Shown: positions 1 through 8,736, counted from the stretch's first letter. The stretch is DNA of 64,000 nt from Bacteroidia bacterium (GCA_030654175.1 JAURXZ010000001.1:186001-250000), one strand, 5' to 3'. The notes: generated from the sequence alone by a model not told the origin. Made by a program: numbers and translations.

Positions 1-2
1 TG

Positions 3-1106
3 TCGGCCGGTTGGTTGGATATGCAGGTAAGTTTCTGTGATCCCGGATTTGAACATAAAGAGGATCTAAACAGCGGTATTAGCGCTGCCATTGCAGGTGG
101 ATACACAGGGGTGGCAGTTGTATCATCAACAAATCCTCCAATTCATTCCAAAGGCGATGTTCAGTATATCAAAAATAAAACGGTCAATTCTATTGTAGAT
201 GTCCATCCAATTGGTACTGTATCATACCGTCAGGAAGGAAAAGACATCTCCGAAATGTATGATATGCAGCAGGCAGGAGCTGTAGCATTTTCTGATGATA
301 AAAAACCGATCACGGATGCAGGATTGCTAATGCGCGCCTTATTGTATTCACAAAATTTTGGAAGCTTAATTATCACCCATTGCGATGAAAAATCCATTTC
401 CCAGGATGGTAAAATGAATGAAGGTGCCACTTCTACAATACTTGGTTTAAAGGGGATACCAGCACTAGCTGAAGAATTAATGGTTGGCCGAAATATCTTT
501 TTAGCAGAATACACCAACGCACCTATTCATATTTCAAATATTTCTACTCAAAAATCAGTAAGCCTGATAAAACAAGCCAAAGCAAGCGGACTGAAAATTA
601 CCGCATCTATAAATGCATACAACATTGCACTGGATGATACAGCTTTGCTGGGCTTTGATAGCAATTATAAACTGAACCCTCCCTTACGTATTAAATCGGA
701 TATGGAAGCCCTGCGCAAAGGACTTGCTGATGGAACAATTGATGCGATCACCAGCGACCACCGGCCCCAGGATATAGAAACAAAAGATATAGAATTTGAT
801 TACGCTTCTAACGGAATGATTGGCCTGGAAAGTGCTTTCGGTCTGATCAATACGAACAAGGGGAAAATAAAATTGGAAACAATCATTGATGCGCTTACAA
901 TAAACCCTCGTACCATATTAAAGCTCGAACAACCTAAAATTGCTGAAGGACAGCAGGCAAATATCACTTTATTCGATCCTGAAGCTGAATGGATCTTTGA
1001 GAAAAAGAGTATTCGATCCAAATCGACTAACACACCCTTCATTGGAACAAAATTCAAAGGGAAAGTAATTGGGATCATCAATAAAAAACAATCACATTTT
1101 AATTAA
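3..1106 (+). CDS. Dihydroorotase-like amidohydrolase (5' end outside window)
   Basis: The reading frame is open to the first base, so the true start lies upstream. Class I dihydroorotase landmarks are visible: AFSDD..P..DA, an HC(D/E)..S region followed by MNEG, P.HISNIST, and NPPLR. The segment that normally carries the metal-binding HxH after the first beta strand reads D-M-Q-V-S-F (residues near base 21-38), so both histidines are absent, and the usual DHAPH near the C-terminus reads S-D-H-R-P-Q. Dihydroorotase converts carbamoyl aspartate to dihydroorotate in pyrimidine synthesis. Members without HxH resemble the non-catalytic PyrC' type known from Pseudomonas, which assembles with aspartate transcarbamoylase. 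Family assignment is secure; catalytic activity is doubtful. Confidence 0.85.
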   Translation, partial: SAGWLDMQVSFCDPGFEHKEDLNSGISAAIAGGYTGVAVVSSTNPPIHSKGDVQYIKNKTVNSIVDVHPIGTVSYRQEGKDISEMYDMQQAGAVAFSDDKKPITDAGLLMRALLYSQNFGSLIITHCDEKSISQDGKMNEGATSTILGLKGIPALAEELMVGRNIFLAEYTNAPIHISNISTQKSVSLIKQAKASGLKITASINAYNIALDDTALLGFDSNYKLNPPLRIKSDMEALRKGLADGTIDAITSDHRPQDIETKDIEFDYASNGMIGLESAFGLINTNKGKIKLETIIDALTINPRTILKLEQPKIAEGQQANITLFDPEAEWIFEKKSIRSKSTNTPFIGTKFKGKVIGIINKKQSHFN

Positions 1107-1112
1107 TATGCT

Positions 1113-1207
1113 TTGGGCGTTCCACTTTCTGAAAAAGAAAGTGGCGGGCTTTTCACTTCAATCTTTTTGTGAAGAACAAAAAGGATTTTCGTTGCAATCC
1201 CTAACGC
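1113..1207 (+). repeat. Structured interspersed repeat, copy A
   Basis: Begins 6 nt after the dihydroorotase-like stop codon, in the sense direction. Outer pairing is GCGTT with AACGC. Hairpin 1 is CACTTTC/GAAAGTG and hairpin 2 is CTTTTTGT/ACAAAAAG. The linkers GGGCTTTTCACTTCAATC and GGATTTTCGTTGCAATC are shared with five other copies in the window. Confidence 0.85.
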
Positions 1208-1271
1208 AGGCATTGCAATCGAAAATCTTATATTCACGAGAACTTAGAAGAAGATACAGCTCATCAATTAT

Positions 1272-3977
1272 TTAACTCAAGCTCATTAACTGCTCCTCGA
1301 TCGCTTTTATCTTTGCTTCGGCATCAGCTTGTTTTTTCTTTTCGTTGGCAATCATCTCCGGCTTTGCATTTGCAACAAATTTCTCGTTGCTTAGCTTTAT
1401 TTCTACCGATTTTAAAAACCCCTTGTTGTATTCAAGATCTTTTGCTAAACGTTCTTTTTCAACTTCTATATCAATGTTTTGTGAAATTGGAACGTAAAAT
1501 TCAGCATGCTTCAAAACAAATGACAGCGCACCATCCACCTTTTGATTTACATATTCAAAACTACTTAAATTACATAGTTTGATTATAATGCCATCATACG
1601 ATTTTATGATCTCGCCCTGATTTACCTTTTCAAATACTTTTAATTTCTCTTTTGGTGAAATGTTTTTTTGTTTACGGATAGTTCTGATATTCGAAATTAC
1701 TTCCATTACCACTTCAAAATCCTTTAAAATGGCTGTGTTTTCCTTCACTGCTATCGGCCATTCCGCAACAATGATGCAATCTTTCTCTTTACGTTCAGCA
1801 ATCAAATGCCAGATCTCTTCCGTAATAAAAGGCATAAAAGGATGCAATACTTTCAATATTTTTTCAAAGAAAATAATTGTAGCATCATACGTTGCTTTAT
1901 CAATTGGTAATGATTTACCATCAACAAACTCCGGTTTGATCATTTCTAAATACCAGGCACAGAAATCGTCCCAAACTAATTTGTAGGTGGTCATCAATGC
2001 TTCACTCATCCTGTATTTCGAGTATAGATCATTAATTAAATTTAATTGTTCATTAAATTTAGCATCAAACCATTCTACAGAAATCTTGCTTGCTTCAGAT
2101 TGTTTTCCATCTGGATTTACTTCCCAACCATTAATTAATCTGAATGCATTCCAGATCTTATTGGAGAAGTTACGGCCCTGTTCACACATGCTTTCATCAA
2201 AAGGCAGGTCATTGCCTGCAGGGGAGCATAATAACATTCCAACACGAACCCCATCAGCACCATATTTCTCAATTAATTCAATAGGATCAGGAGAATTACC
2301 CAATGATTTACTCATTTTGCGTCCCTGTTTATCACGAACGATCCCTGTTAAATATACATTGGTAAATGGTTTTGCCCCTTTAGGATTATAGATACTTAAC
2401 TCTTTTTTCGATATTTTTCGTTGATGTTCTTTTTCATCCGGAGTTATAAATTCATAACCGGCAATGATCATACGGGCTACCCAGAAAAATAAAATTTCAG
2501 GGGCTGTTACCAGATCGTTAGTAGGGTAGTAGTATCTTATATCCTCTCCATCAGGGTTTTTGAACCCATCAAACACACTGATAGGCCATAACCAGGACGA
2601 GAACCAGGTATCTAATACGTCTTCATCCTGTTTAACATCTTCAACTCTTAACTCTAAATTCTTAACTCTCAATTTAATGAGCGCTTCTTCTTTAGTTTTA
2701 CAAACCACTGTATTCCCTTTATTATCGTACCATGCAGGAATCTGTTGTCCCCACCACAATTGACGGGAGATACACCAGTCGTGTACATTTTCCATCCAGT
2801 GTTTATAGGTGTTTGTAAATTTTTCAGGAATTAATTTTATTTCACCGTTCAGTACATTTTCCAATGCAGGTTTGGAAATGGTATCCATTTTTAAGAACCA
2901 TTGCATACTTAGCTTTGGTTCAATAACAGCATCAGTCCGCTCAGAATATCCAACTTTATTTTTGATATCTTCCACTTTCACAATTAATCCCATTTCATCC
3001 AGATCTTTCGCAATTTTTTTACGAACCGCAAAACGATCTTCACCAACATAAAACTGTGCGGCTTCACTCATTTTCCCATCCGCAGCAATGGTATCAATTA
3101 CTTCAAGGCCATGCTTTACGCCAAGATTATAGTCATTAATATCATGAGCAGGGGTTACTTTTAATGCACCGGTACCAAATTCAATATCTATATAATCATC
3201 AAAAATAACAGGCACGCTTCTGTTTATAATCGGTACGAGCACCCTTTTGCCTTTCAAATGCTTGTAACGCTCATCTTCCGGATGAACACATATGGCGGTA
3301 TCGCCCAAAATCGTTTCAGGACGGGTGGTTGCTATTGTAATATATTCAGTTGGTTCTGAATTTTCAATTTTATATTTTACATAATATAATTTTGAATTTA
3401 CTTCTTTATGAATAACTTCTTCATCAGAAACTGCCGTTAATCCTTGCGGATCCCAGTTAACCATCCTTACCCCACGATAGATCTGACCTTTAGCATGTAA
3501 ATCGATAAAAACATCAATTACCGCTTCACTCAGATCATCTTCCATGGTAAACCGGGTACGGTCCCAATCGCAGGAAGCACCAAGTTTTTCGAGTTGTTTA
3601 AGAATGATCCCACCATATTTATCTTTCCATTCCCATGCATATTTTAAAAATTCTTCTCTTGTTAGATCTGATTTTTTAATTCCTTTTTCTTTTAATAAAG
3701 CAACAACTTTTGCTTCGGTGGCAATAGAAGCGTGATCGGTACCCGGCACCCAACAGGCATTATAGCCTTGCATCCGTTTCATACGTATTAAAACATCCTG
3801 TATGGTATTATTGAGCATGTGCCCCATGTGCAATACTCCGGTAACATTGGGAGGAGGAATCACTATCGTGTAGGGTTCGCGCTTATCGGGGGTTGATTTA
3901 AAGAATTTATGCTTTTGCCAATGGGCGTACCATTTATCTTCAGTAATTTTTGGATCGTATGTTTTTGGAATTTCCAT
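1272..3977 (-). CDS. valS: Valine--tRNA ligase
   Basis: Charges tRNA-Val with valine in the cytoplasm. The 901-residue length matches bacterial ValRS. The class I HIGH-type motif is HMGH at residues 50-53, after PPPNVTGVL. The KMSKS loop is at residues 554-558, preceded by GR. The editing insertion lies between them (TTRPETILGDTA near residues 218-229), and an anticodon-binding domain plus C-terminal coiled coil complete the protein. The start is an ATG followed by MEIPKTYDP, the usual N-terminus. It converges with the dihydroorotase-like gene, with repeat copy A between them. Nothing abnormal is seen. Confidence 0.98.
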   Translation of the reverse strand: MEIPKTYDPKITEDKWYAHWQKHKFFKSTPDKREPYTIVIPPPNVTGVLHMGHMLNNTIQDVLIRMKRMQGYNACWVPGTDHASIATEAKVVALLKEKGIKKSDLTREEFLKYAWEWKDKYGGIILKQLEKLGASCDWDRTRFTMEDDLSEAVIDVFIDLHAKGQIYRGVRMVNWDPQGLTAVSDEEVIHKEVNSKLYYVKYKIENSEPTEYITIATTRPETILGDTAICVHPEDERYKHLKGKRVLVPIINRSVPVIFDDYIDIEFGTGALKVTPAHDINDYNLGVKHGLEVIDTIAADGKMSEAAQFYVGEDRFAVRKKIAKDLDEMGLIVKVEDIKNKVGYSERTDAVIEPKLSMQWFLKMDTISKPALENVLNGEIKLIPEKFTNTYKHWMENVHDWCISRQLWWGQQIPAWYDNKGNTVVCKTKEEALIKLRVKNLELRVEDVKQDEDVLDTWFSSWLWPISVFDGFKNPDGEDIRYYYPTNDLVTAPEILFFWVARMIIAGYEFITPDEKEHQRKISKKELSIYNPKGAKPFTNVYLTGIVRDKQGRKMSKSLGNSPDPIELIEKYGADGVRVGMLLCSPAGNDLPFDESMCEQGRNFSNKIWNAFRLINGWEVNPDGKQSEASKISVEWFDAKFNEQLNLINDLYSKYRMSEALMTTYKLVWDDFCAWYLEMIKPEFVDGKSLPIDKATYDATIIFFEKILKVLHPFMPFITEEIWHLIAERKEKDCIIVAEWPIAVKENTAILKDFEVVMEVISNIRTIRKQKNISPKEKLKVFEKVNQGEIIKSYDGIIIKLCNLSSFEYVNQKVDGALSFVLKHAEFYVPISQNIDIEVEKERLAKDLEYNKGFLKSVEIKLSNEKFVANAKPEMIANEKKKQADAEAKIKAIEEQLMSLS

Positions 3978-4118
3978 AATAATTTACGTACTTCGTTTAT
4001 TAATTGGCGTAAAGTTAATAAAATATTTTCCTGAATTTTGTTTTTTGGCATGATTATGGCTAAAACGTAATAGGAAATTTAACCTTTAACAATAAATAAT
4101 GATTAAATTTTGTTTACC

Positions 4119-4619
4119 ATGAAAAAAGTGATTCTTACATTAAGTGCAGCAGTTCTATCAACAGTGTTTGTTCAGGCGCAATCGGCTGGTAAAGTTGGCG
4201 AAAAACCTTCTGTTCCGGTTCAGGCTGTTAGTACAAGTCTGGCTGAAATGACATTTGAAAATGATGTTCATGACTTTGGAACGATTGAATATGCAGGCAA
4301 TGGAACGTACGAGTTTAAATTTAAAAATTCAGGATCAGAACCGTTGATTATTAGTGATGCTAAAGGCTCATGTGGATGTACCGTACCAACTTACCCTAAA
4401 AATGTTCCTATTAAACCGGGAGAAACACAGGTAATTAAAGTGACTTATGATACAAAACGTCCGGGAAGTTTTACCAAAACGGTTTCTATCAATTCAAACG
4501 CCAAAACACCTCAAAAGGTGATCACTATTAAAGGAGTTGTTCAGGCTGCTCCAACTGAAGAGGCTTTTCCTGCAAATGGAAAAAAAGAAGATGGCGCTAT
4601 TCCATTTGAAAAACATTAA
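4119..4619 (+). CDS. Secreted DUF1573 protein (first of tandem pair)
   Basis: About 166 residues. I start at the ATG giving MKKVIL rather than a TTG three codons upstream, because MKK begins a clear signal peptide ending VQAQS. The mature part is one DUF1573 domain, an Ig-like periplasmic or surface fold, with FGTI, EFKFKN.G.EPLII, the signature GSCGCT, KPGE and VTYDT. The C-terminal tail is low-complexity and charged. The molecular role of DUF1573 is not established. A paralogue follows 54 nt downstream on the same strand, so the two are probably co-transcribed duplicates. Confidence 0.9.
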   Translation: MKKVILTLSAAVLSTVFVQAQSAGKVGEKPSVPVQAVSTSLAEMTFENDVHDFGTIEYAGNGTYEFKFKNSGSEPLIISDAKGSCGCTVPTYPKNVPIKPGETQVIKVTYDTKRPGSFTKTVSINSNAKTPQKVITIKGVVQAAPTEEAFPANGKKEDGAIPFEKH

Positions 4620-4673
4620 AACAAATAGAAAATAAATAATAAATAATAATTAAAAATTAAAAATCCCCAAACA

Positions 4674-5126
4674 ATGAAAAAGACATTTTTATCGATCGGA
4701 TTAATGTTATGTGTTGCAATTGGTGCTAATGCACAGGAAACAACTACACCTAATCCTTTAAACGCTAATGCTCCAAAATTTAAATTTGAAACAGAAGTAA
4801 TGGATTATGGAACTATCGCCCATAATGCTGATGGTAACCGTGAATTCAAATTTACAAACGTAGGTAAAGAACCATTAATTATTTCTAATGCAGTAGGTTC
4901 ATGTGGTTGTACAACTCCAAATTGGCCGAAAGAACCAATTAAGCCGGGCGAAACAGCTGTTATCAAAGTAAAATATGCTACTGATAGAGTAGGTGCGTTT
5001 GAAAAAACAATTACATTGACATCCAATGCTGACACCCCTTCTAAAGTAATTAAAATTAAAGGTGTTGTTAATCCTGATCCAACTCCGGCTCCAACTGTTG
5101 CAACTCCGGTGGAAATGAAAAAATAA
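4674..5126 (+). CDS. Secreted DUF1573 protein (second of tandem pair)
   Basis: 150 residues with a signal peptide (MKKTFLSIG... ending ANAQE). A single DUF1573 domain shares the pattern of the preceding gene: YGTIAHNADGNREFKFTN, EPLIISNAVGSCGCT, KPGETAVIKV, and a proline- and threonine-rich tail. The leader is A/T-rich with AATAAATAATAAATAAT-like sequence and no Shine-Dalgarno motif, as usual in this phylum. The gene ends before a strong hairpin. It is probably a tandem duplicate of its neighbour; the function is unknown. Confidence 0.9.
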   Translation: MKKTFLSIGLMLCVAIGANAQETTTPNPLNANAPKFKFETEVMDYGTIAHNADGNREFKFTNVGKEPLIISNAVGSCGCTTPNWPKEPIKPGETAVIKVKYATDRVGAFEKTITLTSNADTPSKVIKIKGVVNPDPTPAPTVATPVEMKK

Positions 5127-5153
5127 TTTGTTTTGTTTAAGTAGTATCTCTCG

Positions 5154-5184
5154 AATCCCTCTCTAAATTTTTTAGAGAGGGATT
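5154..5184 (+). terminator. Hairpin after the DUF1573 pair
   Basis: Inverted repeat AATCCCTCTCTAA / TTAGAGAGGGATT around a short T-rich loop, 27 nt after the stop codon. The T-tract downstream is weak, so termination efficiency is uncertain. Confidence 0.65.
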
Positions 5185-5262
5185 TGCAGTTTTAGGATAT
5201 GTTCATATTTAAGAAGTTTTAATTTTTAATCAAACCGGTACACAGTTATCTATCTAAAACAT

Positions 5263-5270
5263 TAACTTTG
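5263..5270 (+). promoter_or_regulatory. -7 element of a Bacteroidota-type promoter
   Basis: TAACTTTG fits the TAnnTTTG consensus and lies 22 nt before the aminotransferase ATG. No TTG is found at the expected -33 spacing, so support is limited to the -7 box. Confidence 0.4.
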
Positions 5271-5292
5271 GCGGCAATTAAAAATAAATAAA

Positions 5293-6492
5293 ATGCCAAA
5301 AATATCTCTTAAAGGCAATACTATGCCTTCATCTCCAATACGTAAGTTAGTTCCTTTTGCAGAGGCTGCAAAAAAATTGGGACGCAAAATATATCACTTA
5401 AATATCGGGCAGCCTGATATTGAAACTCCACAAATAATGATTGATGCAATTAAAAATGCAGATGTTAAAGTGTTGGAATATTCACATTCGGCTGGATTCG
5501 AATCATATAGAAAAAAATTAGCAGACTATTATAATGGTTTTAAAATTAATATTGATTCAAACGAGATCATTATTACTACCGGTGGTTCTGAGGCTATTTC
5601 AATAGCAATGATGGCTTGTTTTAACCCGGGTGATGAAATTATTATCCCTGAACCCTTTTATGCAAATTATAATGGTTTTTCCTGCGCTGCAGATGTAATT
5701 ATAAAACCTGTTAAATCGTTTATTGAAACAGGATTTGCTTTGCCTCCAATTTCGGAATTTGAAAAATTAATTACCCCAAAAACAAAAGGGATCATGATCT
5801 GTAATCCCGGCAACCCGACAGGATATTTATATTCAAGAGAGGAGCTGGAACTATTGAAAGCACTGGTGTTGAAGTATGATCTGTTTTTACTTTCCGATGA
5901 AGTTTACCGTGAGTTTTGTTATGATGGAAAAGAATATGTTTCGGTAATGCATTTGAAAGGCATTGATAATAATGTGATTTTGCTCGATTCTATTTCAAAA
6001 CGTTACAGTGCATGTGGCGCGCGTATAGGAGCCTTAATATCTAAAAATAAAGAGGTAATGGCTGCCGCTATGAAATTTGCCCAGGCACGTTTAAGTCCGC
6101 CAACATTCGGACAAATAGGAGCGGAGGCTGCCTTAAATACCCCCAAAGAATATTTTGTTAAAGTTCAAAAAGAATATGTTGAGCGTAGGGATTTCATAAT
6201 AGAAGCACTAAACAAAATGGAAGGTGTTTTCTGCCCGAAACCAAGCGGAGCCTTTTATTGCATTGCCCGTTTACCAATTGATAACTCTGATAAATTTTGT
6301 CAATGGTTATTGGAAGAGTTCGAATACAATGGTGAAACCGTTATGTTAGCGCCTGCTACAGGGTTTTACTCCACACCGGGATCGGGAATAAACGAGGTGA
6401 GATTGGCTTATGTATTGAATAAGGAAGATTTGAAAAGTGCAATGATCTGCTTGGAAAAAGCATTGAAAGTGTATCCGGGAAGGACACTATAA
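5293..6492 (+). CDS. Pyridoxal phosphate aminotransferase, class I (aspartate aminotransferase-like)
   Basis: 399 residues, a normal length for fold type I aminotransferases. Visible signatures are TTGGSEAI near the N-terminal third, CNPGNPTG, SDEVYREF, and the PLP lysine K236 in LDSISKRYSACGARIG. The enzyme transfers an amino group between an amino acid and a 2-oxoacid in the cytoplasm. Aspartate is the most likely donor by family resemblance, but substrate cannot be read from the sequence. It appears monocistronic: a -7 element lies upstream and a strong inverted-repeat terminator downstream. Confidence 0.92.
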   Translation: MPKISLKGNTMPSSPIRKLVPFAEAAKKLGRKIYHLNIGQPDIETPQIMIDAIKNADVKVLEYSHSAGFESYRKKLADYYNGFKINIDSNEIIITTGGSEAISIAMMACFNPGDEIIIPEPFYANYNGFSCAADVIIKPVKSFIETGFALPPISEFEKLITPKTKGIMICNPGNPTGYLYSREELELLKALVLKYDLFLLSDEVYREFCYDGKEYVSVMHLKGIDNNVILLDSISKRYSACGARIGALISKNKEVMAAAMKFAQARLSPPTFGQIGAEAALNTPKEYFVKVQKEYVERRDFIIEALNKMEGVFCPKPSGAFYCIARLPIDNSDKFCQWLLEEFEYNGETVMLAPATGFYSTPGSGINEVRLAYVLNKEDLKSAMICLEKALKVYPGRTL

Positions 6493-6574
6493 AATTTAAC
6501 CGTAGTATTATTTTTTTATTGAAAGCCCATTTTTCAGAAAGGAGAAGCAGCTTTAAGAATTGAATAATGAAGAT

Positions 6575-6611
6575 GTAGAGCCCCTTATAATTTTTTTATA
6601 AGGGGCTCTAC
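6575..6611. terminator. Bidirectional terminator hairpin
   Basis: Perfect 16-bp inverted repeat GTAGAGCCCCTTATAA / TTATAAGGGGCTCTAC with a T loop. It separates the plus-strand aminotransferase from the minus-strand small-gene cluster and could serve both. Confidence 0.8.
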
Positions 6612-6648
6612 TTTTAATTTAAGGTTGATGTGGTTAGAAAATGATAAA

Positions 6649-6819
6649 TCAAACGTTTTTAATTTTGTTTAGGCACCTCATAAAGGCATCTCGCATTCCT
6701 TCAAACTGTGTTTCTTTGTAATAATTGTTTGTTAGATGCGCTTCGTTGATGGATTCAGTTGAATGCATAACCTGTTGATTTAACCATTGAACCATTTGTT
6801 GTATTTGTTCCGGATTCAT
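6649..6819 (-). CDS. Small paralogous protein, 56 aa (unit 2, second gene)
   Basis: A 56-residue frame starting MNPEQIQQMVQWLN and containing NNYYKETQFEGMRDAF. It belongs to a family of four in this 1.3-kb stretch, sharing MxPEQ...WLN......S..EA...NNY...Q(F/Y)EGMRDAF. It starts 11 nt after the stop of the 72-residue paralogue, the same spacing as in the other unit, which supports its being a real gene. It is predicted helical and soluble, with no signal peptide. I do not recognise the family and assign no function. Confidence 0.75.
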   Translation of the reverse strand: MNPEQIQQMVQWLNQQVMHSTESINEAHLTNNYYKETQFEGMRDAFMRCLNKIKNV

Positions 6820-6830
6820 AGGCTTTAGTA

Positions 6831-7049
6831 TTAAATGTTAGTTCTTATATTTTTAGTAATAGGCTTCACTTTTTCTTTTTTTGTATTGCTCACCTCTTTT
6901 AAAAATTGTACAAAGGCATCGCGCATTCCTTCGTACTGTGTTTTCCTACCGTAATTGTTAGTTTTGTCTGCCTCATTAATGGACAGGTTTAAACGTTCAA
7001 TTTCCAGATTAAGCCAATTAATTATTTGTTGTAATTGCTCAGGATTCAT
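6831..7049 (-). CDS. Small paralogous protein, 72 aa (unit 2, first gene)
   Basis: Starts at the ATG for MNPEQLQQIINWLN, chosen over an upstream in-frame start because all four paralogues begin MxPEQ. It carries the shared core (SINEADKTNNYGRKTQYEGMRDAF) followed by a lysine-rich tail that the 56-residue paralogues lack. Its closest relative is the 72-residue gene at 7677-7895. The first gene of a two-gene unit; four phased direct repeats lie just upstream. The function is unknown. The acidic and basic alternation suggests amphipathic helices. Confidence 0.8.
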   Translation of the reverse strand: MNPEQLQQIINWLNLEIERLNLSINEADKTNNYGRKTQYEGMRDAFVQFLKEVSNTKKEKVKPITKNIRTNI

Positions 7050-7090
7050 GAGTTCAATTTTGAAATTTGAATTGTTGTACGGCAAAAGTT

Positions 7091-7160
7091 ATAATTGGTT
7101 ACATTTGTTAGATAATTGGTTGTTTTTGGCGATAATTGGTATTTTTTTACGATAATTGGT
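7091..7160 (-). promoter_or_regulatory. Phased ATAATTGGT direct repeats upstream of unit 2
   Basis: ATAATTGGT occurs at 7091, 7112, 7132 and 7152, i.e. at 21, 20 and 20 bp intervals (about two helical turns). The array lies 42-111 bp upstream of the 7049 start. The other unit has only one near-match (ATAATTAGT at 7938), 43 bp from its start. It is likely a repeated protein-binding site on one face of the helix. Confidence 0.6.
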
Positions 7161-7494
7161 TTCAAATGTACAATAATTTTATTAATGGCTAAAAAAATTT
7201 TACGGCTATGTATTTTTTCCATTAGAGCAACCAATATCAATAACGGTGGGGCTATCAGGATGGATAAGTTAGGTTTCGGCAGTAATGATAATACTTCTGC
7301 TTATTTTTAAAATCTGAGGAGATTAGTATGGGATAAAACAAACGTTGGATTGTATTTTCTTTTCGGGATAGTTAAAAAGGGCTTATTAGGGTAGGCATAA
7401 CTATTCAATACAGCCGTGTTAAGTTAAAAACATAATTTTTAAATAACGACCGTTCTATTATTCAAGGCTGAAAAGGGGAAGATTAATGATAAAA
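7161..7494. other. Spacer between the two small-gene units
   Basis: AT-rich. Short frames on both strands overlap each other and lack homologous character, so I call no gene here. It includes the region immediately downstream of unit 1 and no clear terminator. Confidence 0.5.
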
Positions 7495-7665
7495 TCAAGC
7501 GTTATTAAGTTTGTTCAAGCATCTCATAAAAGCATCACGCATTCCTTCAAACTGTGTTTCTTTGCAGTAATTGTTAGTCTGATGAGCTTCGTTAATGGAT
7601 TCATTTGAATGCACAACTTGCTGATTTAACCATTGAACCATTTGTTGTATTTGTTCTGGTTTCAT
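7495..7665 (-). CDS. Small paralogous protein, 56 aa (unit 1, second gene)
   Basis: 56 residues starting MKPEQIQQMVQWLN with core NNYCKETQFEGMRDAF. It is nearly identical in layout to the gene at 6649-6819, including the stop position and the 11-nt gap after the preceding 72-residue gene. Differences between the two copies are mostly conservative or silent, which suggests selection on protein sequence. No known motif is seen; the single cysteines differ between copies. The function is unknown. Confidence 0.75.
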   Translation of the reverse strand: MKPEQIQQMVQWLNQQVVHSNESINEAHQTNNYCKETQFEGMRDAFMRCLNKLNNA

Positions 7666-7676
7666 GGGGATGTAAT

Positions 7677-7895
7677 TTAAATTCTACTTCTTGTTTGTTT
7701 ATTGGTGATTTTTTCTTTTTCTTCTGTTGTACTTGTAAATTTAGTTAAGAATTTTTTAAAGGCATCACGCATTCCTTCATACTGTATTGCCCTGCCGTAA
7801 TTGTTTGATTGATGGGCTTCCTTTATAGAGTCGGTCAAATGTAGAATCTGGAGATTTAGCCATTTAACCATCTGTTTCAATTGTTCTGGATTCAT
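7677..7895 (-). CDS. Small paralogous protein, 72 aa (unit 1, first gene)
   Basis: 72 residues starting MNPEQLKQMVKWLN, with core SIKEAHQSNNYGRAIQYEGMRDAF and a lysine- and threonine-rich tail ending RSRI. It is the paralogue of 6831-7049. The upstream DNA of both shares a GTACAA.AATTCAAAT block, showing that the duplicated segment included the 5' region. It heads a two-gene unit (72 aa then 56 aa). Intracellular by lack of a signal peptide. No function can be assigned. Confidence 0.8.
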   Translation of the reverse strand: MNPEQLKQMVKWLNLQILHLTDSIKEAHQSNNYGRAIQYEGMRDAFKKFLTKFTSTTEEKEKITNKQTRSRI

Positions 7896-8091
7896 AGGCT
7901 ATAATTTTTGATTTGAATTCTTGTACGTCCACAATGTATAATTAGTTTCATTTTGTTTATAAGTAATTGATATACACTGTTTTCTGAGCAGAAACCCATG
8001 AATAATTACGAAAACTGATCCTTTGAATTTATAAATCTGCCAAAGAATTATTAATTTAGTACTTAAATATAAAGTAGAATTTCAAAAAAAT

Positions 8092-8736
8092 ATGTTTGTT
8101 AAGTTCATCGAACAATTAAAAGTACGCTTTCAAAAACCCCTACCCGGGGAGGAGGCTCAATTTTTGATGGCACCTTTTACAAGACAGCGTATTCAGCATA
8201 TTGATCCCTTATCATATAATCCACGAAAGAGTGCAGTTTTAATTTTATTATTTCCTGTGGAGGAAAGCATTCATACATTATTGATTCAGCGACCGGTTTA
8301 TGAAGGGGTACACAGCGGACAAGTTGCTTTTCCTGGTGGTAAGTTCGAAGAAACAGATATTGATCTGTCTCACACCGCTTTACGTGAGACTTTTGAAGAG
8401 GTAGGAGCCCCTACCAATGATATTGAAATCATTGGTAAACTCACCGATCTATATATAAATCCAAGCAATTTTTTGGTTTCTCCTTTTATAGGTTTTGTGA
8501 GTAAACAACCCGATTTTATTATGGATGCGTATGAAGTACAAAAAATTATTTCTGTTGATCTCTTCAATTTAAATGATAAAGGAATTAAGTCAGAAAAAAT
8601 CATTACTCACAGTAACAATTATAAAATAAAAACGCCTTATTATGAAATAGAGGGTTTAACCGTATGGGGCGCAACAGCAATGATGATAAGTGAATTGAAT
8701 GTTATTGTTGAAGAAGCAAAGATCATTTCTATTTGA
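8092..8736 (+). CDS. NUDIX hydrolase, CoA pyrophosphatase-like
   Basis: 214 residues. The Nudix box is present as GGKFEETDIDLSHTALRETFEEVGA, spaced as GX5EX7REUXEEXGU with extra residues of the UPF0035/CoA group. The preceding motif LLIQRPVYEGVHSGQVAFPGG matches the CoA-pyrophosphatase signature. Such enzymes cleave CoA or its thioesters to 4'-phosphopantetheine derivatives and 3',5'-ADP. It stands alone, transcribed toward the DUF2779 gene, with repeat copy B after the stop. Substrate is inferred from the family signature only. Confidence 0.9.
   Translation: MFVKFIEQLKVRFQKPLPGEEAQFLMAPFTRQRIQHIDPLSYNPRKSAVLILLFPVEESIHTLLIQRPVYEGVHSGQVAFPGGKFEETDIDLSHTALRETFEEVGAPTNDIEIIGKLTDLYINPSNFLVSPFIGFVSKQPDFIMDAYEVQKIISVDLFNLNDKGIKSEKIITHSNNYKIKTPYYEIEGLTVWGATAMMISELNVIVEEAKIISI

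Noticed and set aside
7091-7160. Phased short repeats as a mini CRISPR or plasmid origin iterons
   Set aside because: Repeats are only 9 bp, there are no spacers of constant length with unique sequence, and no replication or cas gene is near.
7046-7310. Two overlapping 64-residue frames
   Set aside because: They overlap the phased repeat array and each other on opposite strands; neither resembles the small-protein family.
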